This document shows positions 32,066-44,600 of a stretch of DNA of 64,000 nt, one piece after another. The number at the start of each line of letters is the position of its first letter. The stretch's first letter is position 1. The notes under the pieces are model-generated. The model made no database searches, had not been told where the DNA came from, and saw only the letters and a list, made by a program, of their open reading frames with translations. The translations under genes were made by a program, and so were the position numbers. The stretch covers positions 34,662,244 to 34,726,243 of the forward strand of contig NC_134887.1 of NCBI RefSeq assembly GCF_041734735.1. The letters are read 5' to 3'. Source of the DNA: Babylonia areolata. Lineage: Eukaryota; Mollusca; Gastropoda; Neogastropoda; Buccinidae.

Positions 32066-35000
32066 CCTTTCTGAAGCTGGATCAGTGAGAGCCTCACTCT
32101 CGTCCTCACTTGCCCTGCTCGTAGCCCGACTGAGAAGACGTCTGCTTCCACTCCCGTATCCAAAAACAAGTAAGCCCGTTCTTTTCGTTCCTTTATCACT
32201 CAAGGTCTGTCTCAGAGAAATTGATTTTACGGTCGTGATTTCACTTTATCGGAATAATAAAAGGAACCGTAGTCGTGCATGTTGTGAGTTTTGTGTCAAT
32301 GGTGCATTTTATTCGAAGTTTTTGCCCTTGGTATTATGACGACCTTCGCTTCAGGTGGTGAAGGCCGAGTGCTCCGGGAGGTAGAAATGCCGGTCGTTTT
32401 ATGGCTCTCTTGTTGAATGCAAGGAACGATTGTAAATTGAATACGTGGTTGCTGAAGAAGATTAACACTGTTTAAAGATTGCATAGTTCGTTCTTTGCAA
32501 GCTGAAAATTGTCTTTGATAGTCAAAGGTAACTGCGCACTGAAATTATATGTGACGGTGTGCCGCTGTAGCCTATTTTTCGGTCTCCGCTTTTACTTTGT
32601 AAGATCTCGATTATTTTGTTTTTTGTTTACGAAAGAGTTATTGTACAAATATCCAGTGTGTAATTTTATTTTTGATACATTTGTGGATGCAGTAAGAAAA
32701 TTAGATTGAGAAATGGGAGCATTATGTGTGAACTAGGAAGAAGAAAGTCACTTTGGTAAACTACGACCTTGACCTTCGCAAAGTTGATGCATTATTTTGG
32801 GCATGGATATAGGCAACATTCCAAAACCGTAACACGAGCTTTAAGCCTAAAGCTGTTGTTAAAAAAAAATTAAAAAAATCATATTACATATCCAGAGGTG
32901 ATGAGTCAGTAGTCTGTGTGTTCTGCAGAGTTAGGGCTTCTGTTTCAGTGAGAGTCCTTTGCCATACTAAAGACTGATCAAGTTCTTGAGTCAGGATGTC
33001 TGCATCTCTCTATCACTCCACCTCCTACCCTCCCTCTCTCCCTCTCCCTCACGTCTGAGTCTCTCTTGCTCTCTTGGCCGTTCTCTCTTTCATATCCCCT
33101 ACATGCACACACATATTCTTAGACACACACACAAACTCACACTCACACTTGCACTCTTTTTTCTGAGTGCAAGCATAAAGCAGCACCTTATTCTCATGTC
33201 TCTCCCTGGCTTTTTTCTCCACATCTTTCCTACGTACACCAATGATTGTTGAAATAAGCACAAAAATTAGTGGGAATGACATAAAATAAACGAGGTTTAT
33301 TGTGCTTTTGACTCAGTCTTGTTACAGTATTAGCTGTGAGTCATGGAACAAGATCCTTCAAGCACTGCACATCAGTAAATTCAGAGCTTACTATAAATCC
33401 GACATTTTAGAATAAAATAGAAATTGTCCCTTCTTGCTGGTGCATAAAATATTGGGGGCATTGGAAAATGGAAACAGAGGGATGTTAACCACCACCACCA
33501 CCACCACAACAAAAAATATATATATAATATATATATATTTATATACATATATATATATATATATATATTTATTTTTAAAAAAATGCTGAGTTCAGCATAT
33601 ATATTTATTTATTTAAAAAAAAAATGCTGAGTTCAGCTTTTGTATATGACTGTTTTCCAGACAGAAAATTTTGTGCATGCACAAACACATCTGCACATGC
33701 TTTTGTGTGCTTGCACACGCACACATACACTGATACGTACACCACCCCAGAAATTAAAGTAACTTTAAAAAAAAAAAATTTATGTTGAAGTTGGCTGCAG
33801 AACTGAAGAAGATAAAAATGAACAGAAAAAAAAGATACAGCCTTCGTTTGTGACCTAGGCTTAGCAAAGAGAAGAGTTCATGAAGAACCTTGGAGATAGA
33901 TTTAATTTATGTGCGAATAAGTAGTGCTGATATTGCTAGATGGGCCTGATTATTTTGTAGAACAGGATATATATTTTCATTATGACTTATGTTTGAGTTT
34001 TATGTTTCCGTAAGAATAAATACAGATGTTGTGGAGGATCTGAACTAATTGGAAATGAAAATACTAGAACAGTAAAAGTGAAACAGAAACTGTTGCTGTT
34101 GTTTAAAAGAAAGTATTTTTGACAAGGAGGATCTTTGAATAGGGCTGCAATGATCACGTAAATTGACACAATTTTTCTCTGTTTGCTAGAGGAAAGTCAG
34201 TGATAGACTGGTTTCCATGACAGTGAACAGATTATTAGTCATAGAATGCATAATATTTACAATAAAATTCTTCCTTATTGCTGCATGATTACACACAGAT
34301 ACATGCATGCGCGCGCATGCACACACACACACGGAGTAACTATTGATGAATATTGTATATTTGATTTCTGTTTAAAAACTCGTGTATAAAGTCACTATCG
34401 GTTAATTTATCTGATTTCTTTTCATTTCACTGAAAGTGAAAACCCAAGTCTGTGTCAACCCCCCAACATATTGAACATGCCCTGTTGGCCCACCCCATCT
34501 CTTTCTCCCTCTTAAATCAGTCTGCAGCATTTGAACAGTGAGCTTTTTGGTAAGGGTGAACTTGAAATAATCATGAACTAATTTTTATTTTTCTCAGTGT
34601 GTGTGTGTGTGTGCGCGCATGTGTGCAGGAGTGTTGTAATGGGATGAACACCAACCACTACAGTGTCATGTTTTTATTTTTATTTTCTTTGTATGTTTTT
34701 GTCATTAAAAACAACAACCCATGAATGAATAGACAGAAGTGATACATGAAATTGTAAGGAATATGGTTGAGGAACACAGTCTGTTCACATGACATATATA
34801 AATAGATGCGTTGTAGACACAATACACATTTGAAATCTGTCAATCATTTTATGATCTGGACCCATCCTTCACTCAAGGCTACACTTTTAACTGAAACATA
34901 TCACTTAATCAGGTCACCAAAACACACACACACAGTGACGCACACACACACACAGTCACGCACGCACGCACACACAGACACAAGTGTGTGTATACAAATA

Positions 35001-35143
35001 CAGACAGACAGACACACAGCCACATTAAACATTTACATGGGTATGATAATTTATCATTATTATTATTATTATGTGATATTATAAGGAACTGACTCGGTAT
35101 TGATGCTTTCACGCAATCACACTACAGTGCCACATTATTGCAG
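32066..35143. other. Intergenic or aldolase 5' intron DNA
   Basis: It contains AT-rich microsatellite at 33518-33570, a 42-bp tandem duplication with ATGCTGAGTTCAGC at 33570-33638, CG/CA at 34309-34333 and CA at 34922-34995. A noncoding first aldolase exon must lie upstream of the acceptor at 35143, but no donor here stands out. AACAA|GTAAGC at 32169 is one candidate. Confidence 0.45.
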
Positions 35144-35148
35144 GCAAA

Positions 35149-38100
35149 ATGCCCGAGTTTGCCACCTACCTCTCCAAAGAGCAAGAGGATGAGCTGCGCG
35201 GCATTGCGCAGGCCATCGTCGCGCCTGGAAAGGGAATCTTGGCTGCTGATGAGTCTGTGGGTAAGTTTGGGCTTTCTGTTCTTTTCCTCAGTATCTGAAT
35301 GTTTGATAAAAAAAAAAAAAGAAGTAAATTCAACTTTCAGAAGTTTATCTATAATCTAGATTAGATGTGTTGGTATCAGAGCAGTGTGCATGTGCATGAT
35401 TATGTCTTGCATTTATTGATGGAACTGATTATTTAGGTACCGTAAAGTTCGGTCTATTGAGCGCACTGGTATGTAAGCTGCACCCACTAAATTTTGGATA
35501 AGATTGAACTTTATACATACATAAGCCGCACTGGCTTATAAGCCGCACTTATTTCCAGTACTGGAACACATACTAATACTTCAGAAAATCCGTCAGTACT
35601 GTAGGTTATGAAATAAACACAAATGGGAACAACACAAAGAAAAGCAAGCAAAAATACTGCTAGTGCCACAAAAAAATAATAAATAAACACAACGAAAATA
35701 AGATCCATAATTTAGAGATAGTCAAATTTATTCAACGTCATCCTGCTCACTGAATCCACTGAAATCTTCGTCTTCGGTGTCCGAGTTGAACAGAACCAGC
35801 ACAACTTCCTCCGCCATCTTGTCACTGACTTCAGCCTCGCTTTCACTTCATGAACATGAAGGTGGAGGTCGCTGCTGGTTCGTCGCTTGCACTATCGTCT
35901 GCTAGGTCGATCGCCTTCAATTTGAAGGCTGCATCACAAGCATAACATCGCGTTTTCGGCATGATGACGGTGTACGCTTGAGCAGAGTAGAACTGAATGC
36001 TGATCTGAAGGCTTTAATGTGTGCGGATTTGATTTATAAAACGTGAACAGTTAGCACACTATCCTGAAACTCATCCAAAAATTCATGGACAGAAATCATG
36101 ATTTTGGTGAATTGAAGGGCAGCTAAGAATAGACGAGAACGTGACACTCCCGAGATCGTTAAAATCCCCAAATAAACCACATCATTGTATAAGCCGCAGA
36201 GGTTGAAGCTGGAGTAAAAAGTCGCGGCTTATAGACCAAACTTTACGGTAATTTTCAGAACAAACTAAATTTTAAACAAAGCAGAACCCTCCCCTACTGC
36301 TTCCCCTCCTCAGAAAAAAGATAAAACCGCCGTGGGAGATACTGTACATTTTCTCATTTTCTGAGATCAGCTAAGTATCTAAGGCCATAATCAACATTAG
36401 AATTTCCCAGCGATGTCTTATGTGATATTGTCAGCAATCACAGGGTGTCTCTTGAGTGCTTTAAGCAGTCATGAATTTGTGAAAGGATTATTAAGTCTAA
36501 TGAAGAAACAGTCATAAAAATTTTGGCTGTGATTAAAACAGACTGGTTCAGACAGAATCCCACCATTGATGTCATTCCTCTCCTCTTTCAGGTTCCATGG
36601 GAAAGCGCCTGCAGGGTATCGGTGTTGAGAACACAGAGGAGAACAGGCGCCTGTATCGTGAGGTTCTCTTCACCAGCGACAAATCCGTGGGGCAGTACAT
36701 CTCTGGTGTGATCTTGTTCCATGAGACCCTGTACCAGAAGGACAGCAATGGCAAGCCCTTTGTGGACATTCTGAAAGAGAAGGGCATCATTCCTGGCATC
36801 AAGGTGGACAAGGGTGTGGTACCTCTGGCCGGCAGCTTCAATGAGTGCACCACCCAGGGTGAGTTTGTTTTTGTTCTTTTTGTGTTTTGCTGTTGTCTTC
36901 ACGCAACCAATGGGTGTGGTGGTGAATTGGTTAGAGCACTAGGATTCTTGCCCCAGTTTCCTGAGTTTGATCCCCTGATGGGTTAAGGGTAGAGATTTTT
37001 CCGATCTTCCAGGTCAACATATGTGCAGACTTGCTAATGCCTGAACCCCCTTAGGGAGTATATGCATTCAGATAAAATACGCACATTAAAGATCCTGTAA
37101 TCCATGTCAGCGTTTGGTGGGTTTTAGATACGAGAACATACCCAGCATGCACATCCCAGAAAATGGAGCTTGGCTGCCAACATGGTTGGGTAATAAACAA
37201 ACAGTTGGACACATAAAATTTACATGTCTGTGTGAGGGTGAGTGTGCATGACTGAAACATGACTGACACATGAAAGGACTGATGAGCACCCAAAAGCAGC
37301 TCTCAGTAGGCAGCATGTTGTACAAATGTCTGTAAAGCACTTAAACTTGGTATCTGACCGAAGATAGGCACTATAAAAGTAGCCGTATCGTATCTGATAT
37401 ATATCTTCATCACAATGTCTTGTATTACTGTTAGTTTTTTGTTTATTTGATTGGGCTTGTTTTTGTTTGTGTATATGTGTGTTTTTGTTGGATAAATGCA
37501 TTGCTTACAGCCTTTGTAATGAAAAATTAAGGATGTACAACTCGTGTGTACATTTATTGCTTATGTATAGCTTCTGCACCTTCCCCATTCCAGTGGATTA
37601 ATGTCTACCTCCAAAGCAACTTGCTGTTGCCACTTCATATGAGAGAGAGTGAGAGAATGCGAATGCAAATCATTTTTCATTATTAGGCCCTAGCCCCTCA
37701 TGAAGGGGTGTCCATTGACATACAAGCACATTACAGCCATAACAAAAGGTTATGCATACATAATTGCATATCAGTGATCACGTCAAGTGAAATGAGAGAG
37801 TATGTGTGCGTGACTCTACATTCATGTGGTTGCAAGGATAGTGTAGAGTTAGACTGGAAGTAAACCCACATCCTCAATGTCATCAGTGCGTGGCGCTCAT
37901 TGCTTGGCCATGGTGGCTGGTCACCTTTTCTTCACTCTCACTCTTTAGTTTGAGCAGGTCTAAAAAGAAGTGGATGGAATGGACAGCTGGTGAGAATGAC
38001 GGGAACAGACTGCTTGTAGGACTGGAAGTCTATTTCCGGAAGGAAGGTGACAATGATCAAAGTTAAGATGCTTGTCTGTTAATATGGTGTCTGTGAGGAT

Positions 38101-39651
38101 CCAGGTTCAAATGCTGCTCTCACTCTTTCTCCCAATTTTGACTGGAAAATCGTAACTGAGCGTCTAGTCATTCAGACGAGATGATAAACTCAGGTCTCAT
38201 GTGCAGTACACACTCGGCACACTGAAAAGAACCCATGGTAATATGTGTTGTCCTCTGACGAAATTCTGCAGAAGAAATCCACTCAGATAGGTAGACAACA
38301 TATACATATATATATATATATATATAATATATATATATCCGGTGTCCCAGAAAAAGTGAACCGCTTTTTGACAAGTATTTTCTCAGCACAGAATTCATTG
38401 AAATTTTTCACACAGTAACCTTAGGGTATCATCAGCAAGTCTGCAGATTATCTGAAATATCAAATTATGCGAGTATTGTATATTCAAAACAGCATGTAAA
38501 AAAAAATCCAATATCAGAGGAAAACGCAATTTTTTCAGTTTATGCTCAATATGGCCTCCATCTTCCTCCACAATTAAACGAAGCTGTTTCTTCCAAGCAG
38601 ATGCTTTTACGTATTTCTACCACTGATATCTCCTCCCATGACATAATTATCCTGTCCTGTAACACCTGTTCGGTCAATTTGTCTCTCACTCCCCAGTAAA
38701 CTTTCTCCTTCAGAGAGTCCCATATGGCATAGTCCATTGGGTTACAGTCAGGGTTTTGTGGAGGCCATTCATCCTTCTTGATGAATTCTGGCGTAGCCTC
38801 CTCCAGATGGGCCTGGGTTACCCAACTTGTGTGTGAAGGAGCCCCATCTTGCTGAAACACGTAATTGTTTCCAGGATAAAGATGCCTACAGTCTGGGAGA
38901 AGATTGTCATTCAATAACTGAATGTAGCTTTTACTATTAACCTTGGCTCTATCAGTATCAATAAAATGAAGGTTTGTTTTTCCTTTCTAGGATACCCCAG
39001 CTGAAACCATTATCTTTTTTGAAAATCTAGAAGTCTCATGATAGAGGCGAGATGGCTGATTTTCTCATTTCTGTTTCCCATAAATGCGATCATTAGGGCG
39101 ATTTTTAGCTATTTCTAATGTAAAGTCTTTCTTGCCTGTGAGAATGATCCTGTTCACATCAGTGGCCGAGTAGGGGTCATTCAAGTTACGGCAGTGAGTT
39201 TTTCTTTTCCCTCAAACATTTTGGTCCCTCCTTGATACCCGTATCCTCTTGAAGGGCTTCAGCTCCAGTTCTTTCACCATTCTTTGCACAGAAGACTTGC
39301 TCACTTGTAAATCATGTGCATCTTCTCTTTAGAGATTTATGGGACCCTGGGTTCTCCTCCTGGGACTGAATCAGTTCCTCAACACAGTCCTTGTTCTCTG
39401 AACATGCAGTCTTGGGTCTCCCACTGCCAATTTTACATGCTACTGGCCAGGTAGCGTGTATTTTAGTGATAAGTCTGTTTACAGTGAGATGACTCCACCC
39501 CTTGCCTGGAAATTCCTTTACGATCCTTCTTCCACCCCAGCCTTTATCCTTGAAACAGTTTTCAATGGTAACCTTATCACTTTCACTCAAAGGCATGGTT
39601 GATCTTTCCCAAATGAAACTCTGGACTGAACTGATTTTGGATACAGACGAC

Positions 39652-39685
<34 letters not shown>

Positions 39686-39980
39686 ATAGACTTGACACCC
39701 AGACAGGCTATTTTTAGACTGACACTGATTGATGGATGCCAACACCTGGCAGCTGGCATGAACATGATGAAGGTCACATTGCACAACTGATATTGGATTT
39801 TTTGACATGCTGTTTTGAATTTGACAGTACTCACATAATTTGCTTCCAAACTTTTAGATATTTTGCAGACTTGTTGATGATACCCTAAGGTTATTGTGTG
39901 AAAATTTTCAATGAATTCTGTTTCTCTGTCACTGAGAAAATTGTCAAAAAGTGGTTCACTTTTTTGGGGGACACCCGATA

Positions 39981-40028
<48 letters not shown>

Positions 40029-41630
40029 CACTCGATGTTAATTTGTGCAGAGGGTTATGTTGCTGGTCAGGGGTCTGCCTGGCACATGTGGTATTGCGTA
40101 TATGGATTTCTTAGAATGCAGTGATGCCTTCTTAAGAAACTGTAGATCTGGAGAGATCATTTTATTTCTTGACAGTGGTGATGCATCGGACTAAGAAGTG
40201 AGTGTCTACGGGTTGTTCAAGTTCCATTTTTGAACTGGGAATTTTACTTCCCCTCTCCCCATCCCCCCCTCCCCATCCCCCCTTCCACCTCCCCTCCTCT
40301 AAGACTTCAGAGGTGGTCTGATGAGGCAGTAAACTGAGGTCCATTGTGTAGCATGCACTTGGTGCACGTAAAAGAATCCGTGGCAACAGAAGGTTTGTGC
40401 CTGGCAAAATTCTGTGGAAAAATCCACTTTGATAAAAAAGCAAATAGTTGAAATACACATGCATTTTAAATAGAAAAACAAATTAACACTTGCGGGCAGA
40501 AAAATTGGATAGCTTGGCACTGTGATGATGTGCTCTGTCCGGAGAGAGCAGCCCAAATTACACACAGAAAAAAAATCTGTTGTGACAAAAAAGCAGTACA
40601 ATACAATAAAATGCAGAGAGAAATGCTTCTGAACGGTGTGGTTGTGTTCCAGGTCTGGATGGCCTGTCTGAGCGATGCGCAGAGTACAAGAAGCAAGGTG
40701 CCCAGTTCGCCAAGTGGCGTTGCGTTCTGAAGATCACCAAGAACACCCCTTCCCTCCAGGCAATGATTGAGAATGCCAATGTCCTTGCTCGTTATGCCAG
40801 CATCTGTCAGCAGGTTTGTTTTGCGGGTTAGTTTGTGTGGGTTGTCGCTGTTGTTAATGAAAGAATTGTTTCACTGTGGCCCTTTTATCTTGTTCTTGAT
40901 ATTGATTGCTGCGCTGTGAACATGTTTATTTGATTGCTGTTTGGTAGGTTGTATTAAAACAAATGAATTATGTTGATCTTACATTGTTATGCACACATAC
41001 TTTACCCTTGGACAGAACAACATGTAAGCACACACACACCTCAAACTCACACATACACTATATATATGTACGCACATGCACTGGTGCACTTAACGTGTAT
41101 GTACATATAAACTTTCTTGAACCTCACCTTCATTGGCACATTCACTTATACAGGGCGACCTGCCCTACCCCCTTTAACCTTTTCTCACCCCACATACAAT
41201 TTTTCTGCATTTGGAACCTCAACAAAATAGACTGTTCATGATCCGGAAATTGGGCTTAATCTGAAAAACTTGTCATTGGTATGAGTGGATCATTGGTGTG
41301 AGTGGAAAGGTCTTTTGGTTTTTTCCCCCACTATGTTTATTCCAAATTTGGTATCGACTGACAAAATATTTCCAGACAAAATGAATTTGTTAAAGTTTAC
41401 CACACACACATACTCGCATATAATGTATATACATACAGACAACCAAATACAAGGTTATTACATAGACTTATTTTGTTTACAAAAAATAAACAAAATCTTA
41501 ATGATAAGACAAAATAAATGTTTGATAAGTAAATACATTAAAAAATATTGAATGGAAAGATGTAGCAGACAAATGATTGAAATATAAAAAAAAAAAGAAT
41601 GAAAATGAAAATGGACCATGCGTAGTGAAA

Positions 41631-41684
<54 letters not shown>

Positions 41685-44600
41685 ACACGTAAACACACTC
41701 ATAGATACACAACACACAAGCAACAATATGCAGTCTCATGGACACAAAGGCTCAACTCGCAATCAACATATGAATGTAGTCAAGCCCATACACTCTACAT
41801 AAAAGCACACAGATTGCTACTAAAAACTCATTCTGACACACACACACACACACATCATCAAACACACAATGATACATATATGTTTTGTATGATTCAAAAA
41901 AAAAAAAAAAAAAGGAGCAGGTATAAACCCATGGCGTGCTTTGCATTGTGCAGAATGGCTTGGTGCCCATTGTGGAGCCCGAGGTTTTGCCCGACGGAGA
42001 ACACACCTTGGAGGAGGCCCAGAAAGTCACTGAGCAGGTAGGTATGGCTGCTGTTATATGTGGTGTGTGTCCTGGCAGTGCAGGTATAATGTGAGAAGTG
42101 ATGATGGTGGAAAGAAAGTAACGTCACCCTCTTCTTTCTCTCTCTTCTGGATTGTGTGTTAAGGTTTGTAACTTTGTGTGTGTTTTTGTCAACATTGATA
42201 ATTGTCAGGGTTTGTTTTTGTCAACATTGATGTTAATTGTCAGGTTCAGGAGGTATAGCACATAATAGTTGCTCTTTATTATTATTATCATTATTTATAA
42301 TGATAAGTAATAAGGCCCTCATAAGTCAGCCCATGCAGTTGGAACTAGGGCCTAGAGAGTATTTCACAGACAAAACGAGTGCAGAGCTGTGGTGGACACC
42401 TTCATCCCTCAAGCACACAGCAGCTGTTTCCTGATTTACCTATGCTGATTGGTGTCCTCCTGGGACCAGTATATGATAATCAGTCATGTACAACAATGAC
42501 CATCACAACAGCAGAGGAGGTAACTGCTGTCCTGACTATCCGGGCTGGAATTCAATTATTGAAGAGTGTTTTGCCCAAGTTGCATCCCCACTCTCTTGAT
42601 CAAGAGGGCCTTAGAACTGTCACCATTGGGTCAGTTAGCCCCCAAGGCTACAGCACTAAGTCCCAATGCAATTTGACTTATAGTGTGAGAGACATAGTCC
42701 TTCATGAAAGACTAAGCTTCAAACGATTTCCAATTGCAATTATAACACTCCTACCCCCAGGTCGCTCAGCACTAATCACCCCTGAAATCCCATGCCAAGG
42801 CAAGTAACTCTTTGCTATTTTCGATAGTGGGTAATTATTGATTAAAAATATAATTACCTTCTTTTGTTGCACATGTTTATTTTTCCTGCATTCTACACAT
42901 AATAAAGTTGCAGAAGAATTTTTGTTTCCAGGCTCACGTTGCTTTGTATTTACACACAAAAAATAAATGTATCAAATTTGATGGTCAACTTTGAAAAAAA
43001 TTCTTTTAATTACAGTATGATTTTCTTTTAAATAAGTTTATCTGGTCTGCAATGACTTCTAACACATCTTCTTTTTATTTTTTTTTCTTACTCCACTTGA
43101 ATTCCAGCAATGAACATGCTGATTTTTATGTTCTTTTCCTTTTGAGGGATGGTGTGTTTTCCTTTGATGGTCAGGAGAAAAACAACAGCAAACAAACAAA
43201 AACAAACAACAAACCTACCTCAGATGTATTTTCTCCATAATGAAAAGAAAATATAATCCATTTAACTAGCAAAATCAGGAAGATTGTGCAGAATGTCAAT
43301 AAGTATCAGTGCAATTAACGACTGACAGTATCGATTCTGACGGTCTGGCGATTGATTTATGATTTCGGAGGTCCAGTGATTGATATACAATTTCGGAGGT
43401 CCGGCGATTGATTCACGATTTCGGAAGTCCGGTGGCACACAGTACACCCTATCTCTGAGCCTCATCGCCCCTGGCGAGTGGTGTCGCCAACTCACCCACT
43501 CATACTCAGACACCTTAGTGCATGCCCCCACAGCCAGAGCTCACGAAGTCAGAGCATGGTCCTCTTCCCTTGCCTTTGCCCACTTAGCATGGCTACAAGA
43601 CATGGAGGCTGCTTACTGGCAAAACCCTGCTACCTTCATCAAATTCTACTTGAGGGACGTCTATCGCTAAAGGGATGATGGCTCAAGAGGCATCACCTCT
43701 GCGGTGGTCGCACAACAGGCCATCGCAGCGCACTGACAATAGAACAGATGAGCCCTCCACCTTGTCGTGCCATTCTGCACTAGTGGGTCACGGTTAAGTA
43801 TGTGTAATTAAAGGGAAATTTTTTTCCTAAAATTACGTTAAAGTAACATGCTTACCATGACCCACATTTAAGACACTCCTGTTTTCCCCGCTTTCTGTTC
43901 TCCCTCCACGCTGAGCTGGTTGCGGCAAATTGCTATCAAAAGCGGGCGCTAGTCAGGGATGCAAAGTGGAGGTAACCTACTTAGGAAGGTTATCAGCTGT
44001 AGCTACTTTCGTTTTCTCCGCATAGACGGGTAGTAGTTTGCACAGGACAGGAATCAGACCCCTGCCGGAGTCTGCACTAGTGGATCATGGTAATTATGTT
44101 ACTTAAATGTAATTTTAGGAAGAAAATTTCCTTTGTTTGTATTACTCATTGTCAAAATTAACTTTGTATTGTATTACTTTTTGTAAAAACAAATTTTTCT
44201 GTGTAAAATGCAAACTCCCCAGGGAGAGTGCATTGCTTAAGTGCAGTGCAAGCTTTTTTCTTTCTATTGTTCTGCCTGCAAGTGTCATTGTTGTTCTGTC
44301 AAAGTGGATTTTTCTACACGGTTTTGGCAGAGATAACCTATTGGTCACTATGTATGTGTGTTCTTCAGTTTAACGTCTATCCAATACTGTGATTTTAGAC
44401 AAAAAATTTCCTTTTTTGTTGCTGTGGGTTCTATAACGTGTGCTAAGTGCATGCTACACATGGCACCATAGTTTATTGTCTTAGCCGAATGACTAGTATC
44501 CAGACCACCACTGAAGGTCTAGTGGAGGGGGAGAAAATATCGGTCAGTGTGCGATTTGAACCAGTATGTTCAGATTCTCTCGCATTCTAGGCGGATGTTG

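Noticed and set aside
32083-32168. Possible extra exon after the MGCC candidate (acceptor GGATCAG, donor ACAA|GTAAGC)
   Set aside because: The splice sites are fair, but the Leu/Arg-rich peptide looks unspecific and it follows an in-frame stop of the candidate; kept only as a possible noncoding exon.
42379-42807. 142-codon frame in aldolase intron 4
   Set aside because: No recognisable domain, it lies in a dispersed repeat, and an intron of a well-supported gene covers it.
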